Shown here piece after piece: positions 44,179 to 53,599 of a stretch of 64,000 bases of DNA. Positions within the stretch are counted from its first letter, which is position 1. Every line of letters begins with the position of its first letter. The stretch comes from an uncultured Idiomarina sp. (GTDB lineage: Bacteria > Pseudomonadota > Gammaproteobacteria > Enterobacterales > Alteromonadaceae). A program made the translations under genes and the position numbers. Location: contig CAMPHF010000008.1 of assembly GCA_946885915.1 (NCBI GenBank), forward strand, positions 68,585 through 132,584. Direction: 5' to 3'. Under the pieces are notes generated by a model. That model was not told where the DNA came from and did not search any database. It was given only the letters and a program-made list of their open reading frames with translations.

Positions 44179-45011
44179 TGCGGATTTTATCGTCAGTTAC
44201 TGAATTACGTGCTTGGCGTGCCCAGCAAGGTGAAGTTGCTTTAGTGCCGACCATGGGCAACTTACATGCCGGTCATTTACACTTGGTTGAACAAGCAAAA
44301 GTCCGAGCCGAGTGCGTGGTCGTCAGCATTTTTGTCAACCCCATGCAATTTGGCGCTCACGAAGACTTAGACAGATACCCGCGTACTTTTAGGGAAGACT
44401 GCGAACAACTCGAGCGTTTAGGTACCGATGCTGTGTTCGCGCCTGCCGTTGATGAAATATACCCGCGGGGGCTGGCCGAGCAAACCGCGATAACCGTCCC
44501 CCATATTTCCGACATTCTATGCGGCGCCAGCCGCCCTGGCCATTTTACCGGGGTTGCGACTGTGGTCTGTAAACTCTTTAATATGGTGCAGCCAACGCTA
44601 GCTTGCTTCGGCGAGAAAGATTACCAGCAGTTACAAGTTATTAAACTGATGACCCAAGACTTAGCGCTGCCGGTTGAGGTAGTAGGCATTCCAACGGTAC
44701 GGGCGACCGATGGCCTCGCGTTGAGTTCACGTAATGGTTACCTAAACTCGACGGAACGTGAACAAGCGCCGGCGATTTACGCTGCCATACAAGCCGCTGC
44801 TCATGCAGTTCAGCAGGGACAAGCGGTTGCCGACGTTGAAGCACAGTTGGCTCAATTGCTAGAACAGGCGCAGTTACGGGTGGACTATGTGGCTATTCGG
44901 CGCCAGCTTGATTTGGCCGAGCCGCAGCAAGACGACCACCAGCTAGTGGTGTTAGTCGCCGCCTATGCCGGCACCACGCGGTTGATCGACAACCTGCAGT
45001 TTCAACGCTAA
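44178..45011 (+). CDS. panC: Pantothenate synthetase PanC
   Basis: 277 aa (E. coli 283). It condenses pantoate and beta-alanine with ATP. The HIGH-like VPTMGNLHAGHLHLV motif, VVSIFVNPMQF, CFGEKDYQQL and the KMSKS-like LSSRNGYL loop are present. Beta-alanine is probably supplied by panP, which converges from the other strand 28 nt away. Confidence 0.97.
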   Translation: MRILSSVTELRAWRAQQGEVALVPTMGNLHAGHLHLVEQAKVRAECVVVSIFVNPMQFGAHEDLDRYPRTFREDCEQLERLGTDAVFAPAVDEIYPRGLAEQTAITVPHISDILCGASRPGHFTGVATVVCKLFNMVQPTLACFGEKDYQQLQVIKLMTQDLALPVEVVGIPTVRATDGLALSSRNGYLNSTEREQAPAIYAAIQAAAHAVQQGQAVADVEAQLAQLLEQAQLRVDYVAIRRQLDLAEPQQDDHQLVVLVAAYAGTTRLIDNLQFQR

Positions 45012-45039
45012 TTCACCACTCTACTAAGGCTATCCGAAG

Positions 45040-46698
45040 TTAATCGCGCGGTAATCCGAGTTCGCGTAATTCAGTGTGCAGCGCGCCCATCAAGCTCGTC
45101 GCTTGGCGCGCAATATCACGTTGTTCGGCCAGCACTTCAGCCAGCATAGCTTCGGTCGTCAGCGGGTTCGCAAGTACCACCCGAAAGACCACGGTTGGCT
45201 CACGATGATATTGGGCTGGCGTTAATTTGGTTCGAGACACAAACGATTGGCCAGTTTCACGTTGCCGCTTTTGAATAAACCGCGTAAGCGCGTTTAAGTG
45301 TGGGGTAAGACGCTGCACTTGCTCCCGTGTTGCGGTCTGCAATGCTTGCTTGATTTTCTTCGGCACATAACGGTAGGTTAAAATGCACAATTCAGGGTCG
45401 GTAATCACCTCGAAGTCATCTTGCGCACGAATCAAATCGGCAAAGTAACGTGCTTTTGCCAAACTACCATCGATCAGTAATTCATAACCGCGCCGCCCCA
45501 TCACGTGCAACGCAGAAAATACCATCATCGCCATACCCGGCCGCGAACCCTCGAGCGTGTGTGCGCCCAAATCTTTCGAGCCATGCCGAATGATGTACTC
45601 GGCATGATGTTCAATGGCCCGCACCATGGCTGGATCGCGAAATAAGACCATGCCAGCGCCCATCGGCACATACATTTGTTTATGCGCATCTATGGTGACG
45701 CTATCGGCTCGTTCAATACCTTGCAGTAGCTGCCGATGGGTATTCGACAGCAAAGTCGCACCACCCCAGGCAGCATCTACATGAAAATGCGCACCAATTT
45801 CGCTCGCCACGTCGGCTAACCCCACCAAATCGTCAATATGGCCCGTTTCTGTCGTGCCGGCAACGCCGACAATCGCCATCACTTTACCGCCTTCAGCTGC
45901 AACCTTAGCGCACGCCTCACGCAGGGCATCGATACGAATACGATTGTGACTATCGGTGGCCACCGCTACCAAGTTACGGCGCCCAATACCCAGCACATCA
46001 GCGGCTTTACTTAACGAATAGTGGCCGCGTTCGGACACCATGACGGTTAATTTTTGATAGTTATAGTGCGCTAAACCAGCGGCTAAACCATCGGCAGCGA
46101 TGCCTTGGAACTCGCCTTGGGGGCGCAACAAACGATTCCGTGCCACCCACAGCGCCGTCAGGTTGGCCACCGTGCCGCCAGAGCACATGGCACCAAGCGA
46201 GTGTTCCGCACTATGCATCCAGCGCTGATAAAAGTCGCCCGGCTGTTGATACACCAAGTGGTGTAACATGCCGAGCACGTTGCGCTCTAGGGGTGTGAAA
46301 GCCTTCGAAGTTTCAATCTTGACCAGATTTTGGTTCAAGCCCACCATTAATTTGGCAAGTGGTAATAAAAAATACGGCAGCGCCGAGGTCATGTGGCCAA
46401 TAAATCGTGGTGACGCGGTATGCACCGAATGCGCCACTAAGTTATCGAGCAAGAATTCGGTGTGATCCGACACATATACGGGTTCATCCGGAATCGCACT
46501 GCCCTGAAAGTTTTGCTCAATCTCATGCAGGGGCTTTTCTTTGGCCACAATATGAGCGCCGAGAAAATCCATAAGATTCTCGGACAAATGCCGCTCGATT
46601 TTCCCCAAGGTCGAATCCGGCGCTTCCGGAATGGTGAAAATTTTGAGTAAGGCTTCTTGGCTTACTTCCGCATACTGCGGTGAGGTCGGTTCGCTCAT
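45040..46698 (-). CDS. panP: Pyridoxal-dependent aspartate 1-decarboxylase PanP
   Basis: 552 aa PLP enzyme of the group II decarboxylase family. The PLP lysine is in the motif VTIDAHKQMYVPMG, and the GTVANLTALWVARN and HVDAAWGG regions bind cofactor. PanP makes beta-alanine from aspartate in Vibrio and Shewanella relatives that lack PanD. The immediate neighbourhood of panB and panC supports this over glutamate decarboxylase. Specificity cannot be proved from sequence. Confidence 0.9.
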   Translation of the reverse strand: MSEPTSPQYAEVSQEALLKIFTIPEAPDSTLGKIERHLSENLMDFLGAHIVAKEKPLHEIEQNFQGSAIPDEPVYVSDHTEFLLDNLVAHSVHTASPRFIGHMTSALPYFLLPLAKLMVGLNQNLVKIETSKAFTPLERNVLGMLHHLVYQQPGDFYQRWMHSAEHSLGAMCSGGTVANLTALWVARNRLLRPQGEFQGIAADGLAAGLAHYNYQKLTVMVSERGHYSLSKAADVLGIGRRNLVAVATDSHNRIRIDALREACAKVAAEGGKVMAIVGVAGTTETGHIDDLVGLADVASEIGAHFHVDAAWGGATLLSNTHRQLLQGIERADSVTIDAHKQMYVPMGAGMVLFRDPAMVRAIEHHAEYIIRHGSKDLGAHTLEGSRPGMAMMVFSALHVMGRRGYELLIDGSLAKARYFADLIRAQDDFEVITDPELCILTYRYVPKKIKQALQTATREQVQRLTPHLNALTRFIQKRQRETGQSFVSRTKLTPAQYHREPTVVFRVVLANPLTTEAMLAEVLAEQRDIARQATSLMGALHTELRELGLPRD

Positions 46699-46734
46699 AG
46701 CACTCGCTAACGCACGATTAAATAGAAACGGCGC

Positions 46735-47439
46735 TTATTCTGCCTCGATCGCCGCAAAATAGCGACTATCGATTGGTAATTGCGCCGCTAGCTGCCACAA
46801 CTGTTGGCCGCTGGCCTGATATTTACGTTCAAAAGGCGTGACTGGCTCATGTTGGGCGAGCAAAGGTTGTACTTGGGCGGCACAATTGATGAGCGCTAAA
46901 CTTGCCGCAACCTCGGTTAAATAAGTAACCCAGTTGGAGCGCATCACTAACTCGCCGCCAAGTGCCATCACGTATGGCCAGACCGGAGAACCATGCCAGC
47001 GCCGACTCAAATGCGCGCTCTTCGGCCAGGGATTTGGATACAAAATATAATGCTTGTGGAGCTGCCAATTCGCCGCTACCGCCAGCCGCCAAAAATCGTT
47101 GAGGTCGGCCCGCACCAGCAAATAGCGCTGGCCTGCCGCCGCCGTTTGATAACTCGCGTGGCGCTGGAGCCGGTGGGATGATTTATCGACCCCAATCACC
47201 AGCGCATCCGGATACTGCTCTGCCAACCACGCCGTCGATTCACCAACCCCACAGCAAGAATCCAAAATAATAGGACCTGCCCACTCAGCCACCACGGCTT
47301 GAGCTTGGGCAAAAGCCTCTTGATTGTGGTCTTGCAGCGGCTTTTGAAAAGGCTTGCGCAAATGCCGCATCACTACCGCGGTTAAATCTTCATGATTACC
47401 ATGTTGATTGGTGGTAACCGGCCGCGAGTTTTGCTTCAC
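46735..47439 (-). CDS. TrmB-like SAM-dependent methyltransferase
   Basis: 234 aa. Motif I is ILDSCCGVGESTAWLAEQ with acidic VIGVDKS. The PNPWPK sequence (LYPNPWPKSAHLSRRW) mirrors the PDPWPKKRHHKRR motif of TrmB, the tRNA m7G46 enzyme, but Asp is replaced by Asn and the basic tail is weaker. It is therefore likely a paralogue, and its substrate is unknown. The start is GTG at 47439 overlapping the yadH stop by 4 nt, so it is translated with the ABC transporter. Confidence 0.8.
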   Translation of the reverse strand: MKQNSRPVTTNQHGNHEDLTAVVMRHLRKPFQKPLQDHNQEAFAQAQAVVAEWAGPIILDSCCGVGESTAWLAEQYPDALVIGVDKSSHRLQRHASYQTAAAGQRYLLVRADLNDFWRLAVAANWQLHKHYILYPNPWPKSAHLSRRWHGSPVWPYVMALGGELVMRSNWVTYLTEVAASLALINCAAQVQPLLAQHEPVTPFERKYQASGQQLWQLAAQLPIDSRYFAAIEAE

Positions 47440-48209
47440 GAACGAATACCCACACCGCGATTCAATAGGCTATAGGCCACCGCAAAGAACAAAATATTGA
47501 AGCCGATAATAACCCCCATGGCGACGCCAATATTGACGTCTGAATAGCCTAAAAAGCCATAGCGGAAGGCATTCACCATGTACAAAATAGGGTTCAGTTT
47601 AGCAATTGTTTGCCAGACGTCGCCTAACATGGTGACAGAGAAGAATACGCCGCCAAGATAAGTAAGCGGTGTCAGCACGAAAGTCGGCACGATGGAGATA
47701 TCGTCGAAGGTTTTCGCGTAGACCGCATTAATTAAGCCACCGAGCGAGAATAAGGTAGAGGTAAGCAGGACGCTCACAAAAAGAATGCCGGCGTGATGTA
47801 AGTGCACACTTTCAACGAACTGTGCGGCAACAATAGTCACGATCACGGCAACAATGAGTGAACGCGCTAAGCCGCCGCCCACATAACCGGCGATGATCAC
47901 GGATGTCGAAACCGGCGCCACCAACATTTCTTCAATATTGCGCTGAAATTTGGCGCCAAAGAACGACGAGGCCACATTCGAGTATGAGTTAGTAATGACC
48001 GACATCATAATGAGTCCCGGAACGATGAACTCCATGTAGCTAAAGCCAGCCATACTCCCGATGCGTTCACCAACGATGCTGCCAAAAATCACAAAATAGA
48101 GCGACATAGTAATAGCAGGTGGCACTAAGGTTTGTACCCAAATCCGCAAGAACCGAGTGCACTCCTTGATCCAGATCGTTTTCAATGCAACGACGTTATA
48201 TCCGCTCAT
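47436..48209 (-). CDS. yadH: ABC-2 type transporter permease YadH
   Basis: 257 aa (E. coli YadH 256) with six predicted membrane helices, e.g. GFSYMEFIVPGLIMMSVITNS and LTSTLFSLGGLINAVYAK. It is the membrane half of a two-gene exporter whose substrate is unknown. AAGGAG lies 7 nt before the ATG, and the start overlaps the yadG stop (ATGA). The yadG-yadH pair is near the pan genes in E. coli too. Confidence 0.9.
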   Translation of the reverse strand: MSGYNVVALKTIWIKECTRFLRIWVQTLVPPAITMSLYFVIFGSIVGERIGSMAGFSYMEFIVPGLIMMSVITNSYSNVASSFFGAKFQRNIEEMLVAPVSTSVIIAGYVGGGLARSLIVAVIVTIVAAQFVESVHLHHAGILFVSVLLTSTLFSLGGLINAVYAKTFDDISIVPTFVLTPLTYLGGVFFSVTMLGDVWQTIAKLNPILYMVNAFRYGFLGYSDVNIGVAMGVIIGFNILFFAVAYSLLNRGVGIRS

Positions 48210-49147
48210 GCTTTCACTCCTTGCTGTTCCTTTTGCCGGCCCTGCTCCACCATTTTGACGAACAATTCTTCTAATCGATTGGCTTTGTTACGCATCGACA
48301 GCACCTGAATACCTTGCGCACTTAATTGCTCAAATACCTTGTTAAGGCCAGCACTTTTTTCGACATCAACTTCTAAGGTGTGCTCATCCACTAACCGGTA
48401 TTGATAACCTTGTAATTCCGGCTGAGGCTGTTCTGGAGCGAGATCAAAAATAAAGGTTTCCATATTCAAGGTCGCCAACAAGCGCTTCATCGAGGTGTTT
48501 TCCACAATTTGCCCTTTATCAATGATGGCGATGTTGCGACACAAGCTCTCCGCTTCCTCTAAATAGTGGGTGGTCAAAATAATTGTAATGCCCGACTTGT
48601 TAATCTTCTCGAGGTATTCCCACATCGACCGGCGCACTTCAATGTCCACACCCGCGGTCGGCTCATCCAGAATCAACAAGCGCGGTTCATGCAATAACGC
48701 CCGCGCAATCATCAAACGGCGCTTCATCCCGCCCGATAAAGCACGTGCGCGCTCATCGCGCTTCTCCCACAGCGCTAACTGCTTCAAATACTTCTCGGCA
48801 CGCTCGTGCGCTAACTGTCGCGGAACGCCATAGTAGCCGGCCTGATTCACCACAATCTGCCGCACCGTCTCGAATTGATTGAAGTTAAATTCCTGCGGGA
48901 CAATGCCGATTTGCTTCTTCAACTCTACTAATTGGGTGTCGAGATCGTAATCAAACACCCGCACCTTGCCCGCCGTTTTGTTCACTAGCGAGGCAATAAT
49001 GCCGATGGTAGTGGATTTACCCGCGCCATTGGGGCCGAGCAACGCAAAGAAGTCGCCTTCATTCACTTCTAAATCAATACCTTTGAGCGCTTCAAAACCA
49101 CCTTTGTAGGTTTTCTTCAAGCCTGAAATTGAGAGTGCTTTGGTCAC
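48206..49147 (-). CDS. yadG: ABC transporter ATP-binding protein YadG
   Basis: 313 aa (E. coli YadG 308). Walker A LGPNGAGKSTTIG, signature LSGGMKRRLMIARALL, Walker B LLILDEPTAGVD and the switch histidine in LTTHYLEEAE are all intact. Energises the YadH permease. The start is GTG at 49147 with AGGAG 8 nt upstream, two bases after the ubiX stop. Confidence 0.92.
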   Translation of the reverse strand: MTKALSISGLKKTYKGGFEALKGIDLEVNEGDFFALLGPNGAGKSTTIGIIASLVNKTAGKVRVFDYDLDTQLVELKKQIGIVPQEFNFNQFETVRQIVVNQAGYYGVPRQLAHERAEKYLKQLALWEKRDERARALSGGMKRRLMIARALLHEPRLLILDEPTAGVDIEVRRSMWEYLEKINKSGITIILTTHYLEEAESLCRNIAIIDKGQIVENTSMKRLLATLNMETFIFDLAPEQPQPELQGYQYRLVDEHTLEVDVEKSAGLNKVFEQLSAQGIQVLSMRNKANRLEELFVKMVEQGRQKEQQGVKA

Positions 49148-49149
49148 CC

Positions 49150-49800
49150 CTAAGACTCCTGTGTTGTTGGGTTTTGGTCCGCCTGACTGTAGCCCCAGCG
49201 TGGCACTAAGGTTTGTGCTAAGCCGAGCTGGTCCAAAATGCGGGCCACGACAAAATCGATTAAATCATCAATGCTGCTGGGCTGATGATAAAAACCCGGC
49301 GCAGCTGGCATCATGGTGACGCCTAACCGGCTAAGTTTAAGCATATTTTCTAAGTGAATCGCCGATAGTGGCATTTCGCGCGGCACCATGATCAGCCGGC
49401 CACCTTCTTTCAGCACCACATCCGCCGCTCGTTCAATTAAGTTATCGCTGGCACCCTGCGCTACCGCGGATAAGGTGCCAGTTGAGCATGGCACGATCAC
49501 CATTCGCTTGGGGGCGGCCGAGCCAGATGCGACCGGTGCAAACCAATCATCTTTGCCAAACGCTTGTAGTTGCGCAGGGCTCGTATTGAACCGCTCACAC
49601 CATGCACTGGTTAAGCGCTCGGGGTGCGCAGGGAGTTGCCATTGCAATTCGGTGGCAAACACCACGCGGGCAGCACTCGACATCAGAACGTAGACGTGCT
49701 GCTGTTGCGCCAATAAACATTCTACCAAACGCAGTGCATAAGGTGCACCCGAGGCGCCGGCAATGGCGACCGTTACCGCATTGGACGCGTCAAACTTCAT
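49150..49800 (-). CDS. ubiX: Flavin prenyltransferase UbiX
   Basis: 216 aa. It makes prenylated FMN, the cofactor of the UbiD decarboxylase in ubiquinone synthesis. The flavin-binding start [16 protein letters not shown] is intact, as are [17 protein letters not shown] and [15 protein letters not shown]. It is slightly longer than many homologues (~190) through a short N-terminal lead and C-terminal extension. It overlaps the mpl end by 11 nt. Confidence 0.95.
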   Translation of the reverse strand: MKFDASNAVTVAIAGASGAPYALRLVECLLAQQQHVYVLMSSAARVVFATELQWQLPAHPERLTSAWCERFNTSPAQLQAFGKDDWFAPVASGSAAPKRMVIVPCSTGTLSAVAQGASDNLIERAADVVLKEGGRLIMVPREMPLSAIHLENMLKLSRLGVTMMPAAPGFYHQPSSIDDLIDFVVARILDQLGLAQTLVPRWGYSQADQNPTTQES

Positions 49801-51160
49801 GGTTCACCCCTTTGAGCTCATTAATGAAGCGCTGTGATAAATTCTCAAAACCACCATTACTCATGAGCACCACATGGCAGGGTTGCTGCGCATCGGCTGG
49901 CTGTACTTGCTTGACTAGGCGCTGCAATAACTCCGTTACGGTTAACGCAACCTGCGCATTCGGTACATGGGTTTTCACATCCCACTGTAAGCCGGCCGGT
50001 TGTAACATATAGACGGCATCGGCGGACGCTAGGGCAGCCGCCAATTGATCCGCATGGACACCCGCTTTCATGGTGTTCGACCGCGGCTCTAACACCGCTA
50101 TCACCCGCTCGTTACCCACCTTAGCGCGCAGCCCGGCTAACGTTGTCGCAATCGCGGTGGGGTGATGAGCAAAATCGTCATAAACCGCGCAATGATTCAC
50201 CTCGGCTAACAATTCAAGGCGCCGCTTTGGACTTTGAAAATCACTCAGGGCCGCACAACTAGCACTTGCTAACACGCCAACATGATGGGCCGCGGCAATG
50301 GCCATCAGCGCGTTATCAACGTTATGTTGACCTACCAGCGACCAGCGCACCACACCTTGTAGTTCATCCTTCCAATACACTTCAAATTCACTGCCAGCCG
50401 CGTCACGAAGGCGCGCCTGCCAATGACCATCAGCGCCAGCGACGCTTTCTCGCTCACTCCAACAGCCTTGCGCCAGCACCTCCTGCACCGCGGTATGACT
50501 CGGATTATGGAGCACTTGCCCATGGCCGGGCACGACGCGTAACAAATGCTGGAACTGACGCTGGATTGCCGCTAAGTCAGGGAAGATGTCGGCGTGATCA
50601 AATTCTAAATTATTAATGATTAAGGTGGATGGACAGTAATGCACAAACTTGGAGCGCTTATCGAAAAACGCGGTATCGTACTCATCGGCCTCAATCACGA
50701 AAAAGTCGGTTTCACCGAGCCGTGCGGAACAGCCAAAGTTGCGCAGCAAGCCGCCGACCAGAAAGCCAGGTTTTAACCCCGCCGCCTCTAACAACCAGCT
50801 CAACATACTGGCAGTGGTGGTTTTGCCATGAGTACCCGCTACCGCCAATACCCAGCGCGATTGGAGGACTTCATCATGCAACCATTGTGCGCCCGACTTA
50901 TATGGCATGTGCCGTTCGAGCACGGCTTCCACCGCAGGGTTGCCGCGACTTAAGGCATTGCCAATTAATACCAAATCGGCGGCAGGCACGTCCGCTGCAG
51001 CATAGCCTTCAGTTAATTTGATCCCGAGCCGCTCCAATTCAGAGCTCATTGGCGGGTACACTTGTTGATCGGCGCCCGTCACTTGATGACCAAGCTGTTT
51101 TGCCAACGCTGCAACGCCCGCCATAAAGGTGCCGCAAATGCCCAGAATATGTATGTGCAT
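49790..51160 (-). CDS. mpl: UDP-MurNAc:L-Ala-gamma-D-Glu-mDAP ligase Mpl
   Basis: 456 aa from the ATG at 51160 ([15 protein letters not shown]), which matches the family N-terminus; a TTG 9 nt upstream is an alternative. Mpl attaches recycled tripeptide to UDP-MurNAc. The ATP loop is [13 protein letters not shown] and the Mur-ligase region reads DFAHHPTAI. It is the third peptidoglycan-recycling enzyme in this window after AnmK and AmgK-MurU. GAGGG lies 10 nt upstream. Confidence 0.95.
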   Translation of the reverse strand: MHIHILGICGTFMAGVAALAKQLGHQVTGADQQVYPPMSSELERLGIKLTEGYAAADVPAADLVLIGNALSRGNPAVEAVLERHMPYKSGAQWLHDEVLQSRWVLAVAGTHGKTTTASMLSWLLEAAGLKPGFLVGGLLRNFGCSARLGETDFFVIEADEYDTAFFDKRSKFVHYCPSTLIINNLEFDHADIFPDLAAIQRQFQHLLRVVPGHGQVLHNPSHTAVQEVLAQGCWSERESVAGADGHWQARLRDAAGSEFEVYWKDELQGVVRWSLVGQHNVDNALMAIAAAHHVGVLASASCAALSDFQSPKRRLELLAEVNHCAVYDDFAHHPTAIATTLAGLRAKVGNERVIAVLEPRSNTMKAGVHADQLAAALASADAVYMLQPAGLQWDVKTHVPNAQVALTVTELLQRLVKQVQPADAQQPCHVVLMSNGGFENLSQRFINELKGVNHEV

Positions 51161-51302
51161 GTAACGCAAACCCTCGTCACGTATGAAATAAAAGCGCAGT
51201 GTAACATGTGTGCGAATGTGGGCAGCATTTTAGCTGAAATTGCGGTAAACTTTAGCGCGTTTTTTACACCCCTTTTGTTCAACCACGTCTGACGAGGATT
51301 GC

Positions 51303-52274
51303 ATGCAACGTTTATTACCGACCCTACGCCGCGATGAGGTCGATGAAGCGCTCATTTCAGTCATTAACACGCTGCAAATTTGCGCCAAAGAGATATCCTT
51401 TCGACTGCATCAAGGTGCGCTGGCTGGTGTCTTAGGCTCAACCCTCGATGAAAACGTGCAAGGGGAAACGCAAAAAAAACTCGACGTAGTGGCAAACCAG
51501 CTTCTGAAAGATATTTTACTTGAAAACCGCCACGTTCGCGCTATCGCTTCAGAAGAAGAAGACGACATTGTATTGGGGCATGCGGATGGCGAGTATATGA
51601 TTGCCTTTGATCCGCTCGATGGCAGCTCCAACATCGATATTAACGGCCTAGTCGGCACCATTTTCTCCATCCTACCGGCGCCAACAGATGGTCGCACGGG
51701 TGCCGATATGTTTCTGCAACCCGGTCGTGATCAGGTCGCTGCCGGTTATGTGGTCTACGGTCCATCGACCATGATGGCACTTACCACTTGCCGTGGCGTC
51801 AATATGTTTACCCTTGACCAAACCATTGGCGAATTTTTGCTGACCCACGCAAACATCCAAATTCCAACGACCACCCAAGAATTTGCCATTAACATGTCGA
51901 ATCAACGTCATTGGTCGCCTGCGATGCAAGCTTACATTGCCGATTTACTTAAGGGTAAAGAAGGGCCACGCGGCAAAAACTTTAATATGCGCTGGATTGC
52001 CGCGATGGTTGCCGATGTTCATCGATTGCTTTGCCGTGGCGGCATTTTTACCTACCCATGGGATAGCCGCAAGCCAGATAAACCATACAAACTGCGATTA
52101 CTCTATGAAGCCAACCCGATGGGGTTACTCGTAGAGCAAGCCGGTGGTAAAGCAACCACAGGCACAGAAGCGATTTTAACCATACAACCCACCGAGATAC
52201 ATCAACGCGTGGGGGTAGTTTTAGGTTCGGCAGAAGAAGTGGATGTGTGTTTAGGCTATCACCACCAAGCCTAA
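51303..52274 (+). CDS. fbp: Fructose-1,6-bisphosphatase, class I
   Basis: 323 aa (E. coli 332). It removes the 1-phosphate from fructose-1,6-bisphosphate in gluconeogenesis. The metal site EEEDD and [17 protein letters not shown] is intact, with the C-terminal [10 protein letters not shown] motif. GACGAGG precedes the ATG. It diverges from mpl; ppa follows after 88 nt. Confidence 0.96.
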   Translation: MQRLLPTLRRDEVDEALISVINTLQICAKEISFRLHQGALAGVLGSTLDENVQGETQKKLDVVANQLLKDILLENRHVRAIASEEEDDIVLGHADGEYMIAFDPLDGSSNIDINGLVGTIFSILPAPTDGRTGADMFLQPGRDQVAAGYVVYGPSTMMALTTCRGVNMFTLDQTIGEFLLTHANIQIPTTTQEFAINMSNQRHWSPAMQAYIADLLKGKEGPRGKNFNMRWIAAMVADVHRLLCRGGIFTYPWDSRKPDKPYKLRLLYEANPMGLLVEQAGGKATTGTEAILTIQPTEIHQRVGVVLGSAEEVDVCLGYHHQA

Positions 52275-52286
52275 CCAAGCACGACT

Positions 52287-52314
52287 TTGTCTTGGGCGCG
52301 AAAGCGCTTATAAT
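52287..52314 (+). promoter_or_regulatory. Sigma-70 promoter of ppa
   Basis: TTGTCT (52287-52292), a 16-nt spacer and a consensus TATAAT (52309-52314). The spacer contains GCGC-GAAA-GCGC, a small hairpin. It lies 49 nt before the ppa ATG, just past the fbp stop. Confidence 0.65.
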
Positions 52315-52362
52315 CGCCAACATTATTATTTTGTGATTCACTTAAATTAAATAGGAACTGTC

Positions 52363-52890
52363 ATGAGCTTAGGTGCTGTAGCTGCAGGCAAAAACTTGCC
52401 TGATGAAATTAACGTCATCATTGAAATTCCTGCGCAAGCAGACCCCATTAAGTACGAAGTCGATAAAGACACCGGTACCTTATGGGTGGACCGCTTCATG
52501 TCTACACCAATGTTTTATCCGTGCAATTATGGCTTTGTGAATCAAACCTTATCGTTAGATGGCGACCCGGTTGACGTATTAGTACCGACCCCATACCCAT
52601 TGCAGCCTGGTTCAGTGATCAAGTGTCGCCCAGTTGGCGTACTGAAAATGACTGACGAGGCCGGTGCTGATGCAAAAGTTATCGCAGTACCCGTATCTAA
52701 ACTGACGAAAGAATATGACCATATTCAAGACGTAAACGACTTACCAGAATTGTTGCGTGCGCAAATTACGCACTTTTTTGAGCGTTATAAAGAGCTCGAA
52801 AAAGGCAAATGGGTGAAAGTAGAGGGCTGGGGTGACATTAACGAAGCCAAAGCAGAAATCGTCAGCTCATTCGAGCGCGCGAAAAAGTAA
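52363..52890 (+). CDS. ppa: Inorganic pyrophosphatase
   Basis: 175 aa (E. coli 176). It hydrolyses pyrophosphate and so drives biosynthetic reactions. Metal-binding motif DGDPVDVLV and active-site YPCNYGFV are intact. SD AGGAACTGTC precedes the ATG. The downstream ABC transporter gene starts 4 nt after its stop, so the transporter may be read from the strong ppa promoter. Confidence 0.97.
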   Translation: MSLGAVAAGKNLPDEINVIIEIPAQADPIKYEVDKDTGTLWVDRFMSTPMFYPCNYGFVNQTLSLDGDPVDVLVPTPYPLQPGSVIKCRPVGVLKMTDEAGADAKVIAVPVSKLTKEYDHIQDVNDLPELLRAQITHFFERYKELEKGKWVKVEGWGDINEAKAEIVSSFERAKK

Positions 52891-52894
52891 TCCG

Positions 52895-53599
52895 ATGGCG
52901 AGCCGCCCCTGCATACGCATCCACAACCTACAGTTTGCGTGGCCGGGCGCGGCGGCGCCGTTACTCAATATTCCCAGCTTTGAACTCGCCCCGGGCGAGC
53001 GGGTAATGTTGCGCGGCCCCAGTGGCAGTGGCAAATCGACATTACTCAGTTTAATTGCGGGTATTGCAACACCACCACCAGCCAGCGTATTTGTGCTTGA
53101 GCAAGACTTAGCTCGTTGTTCAGCACGTCAACGTGATCGGCTTCGAGCCGACCATATCGGTTATATTTTCCAGCAATTCAACTTACTCCCCTATTTAAGC
53201 GCCCGCGCCAATGTGGAGTTAGGCGTGAAGTTTTCGCCGGCGCGCAGGGCGCGACTACACGCGAATGGCGAAACCGTGACTGCAGCCGCCATCCGGCTGT
53301 TATCAGGACTTGGAATTGCTGATGTTGAACAATCCGCTGCCGCTCTCAGTGTTGGGCAGCAGCAGCGTGTGGCAGCTGCACGGGCGCTGATTGGCGCGCC
53401 AGAGTTGTTAATTGCAGATGAACCCACCTCCGCACTCGATAGCGACCGTCGTGACGAATTTATCGCGTTACTGATGCAAGAGTGTGCCGCCCAACAGACC
53501 GCGTTGTTGTTTGTGACCCACGACCAGCAACTGGCGAAGCATTTCGATCGTGACTTGAGTTTGGCAGCGCTAACCGCAACTGAGGTGGCCGATGTTTAA
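52895..53599 (+). CDS. ABC transporter ATP-binding protein (LolD/MacB type)
   Basis: 234 aa from the ATG at 52895, 4 nt after ppa; a longer in-frame start at 52832 lies inside ppa. Walker A RGPSGSGKSTLLSL, Q-loop (FQQFNLLPYL), signature LSVGQQQRVAAARAL (a Val for the usual Gly in LSGGQ) and Walker B LLIADEPTSALD are visible. The partner is the FtsX-like permease that overlaps it by 8 nt. The class includes lipoprotein extractors and MacB-type machines; the substrate is unknown. Confidence 0.9.
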   Translation: MASRPCIRIHNLQFAWPGAAAPLLNIPSFELAPGERVMLRGPSGSGKSTLLSLIAGIATPPPASVFVLEQDLARCSARQRDRLRADHIGYIFQQFNLLPYLSARANVELGVKFSPARRARLHANGETVTAAAIRLLSGLGIADVEQSAAALSVGQQQRVAAARALIGAPELLIADEPTSALDSDRRDEFIALLMQECAAQQTALLFVTHDQQLAKHFDRDLSLAALTATEVADV

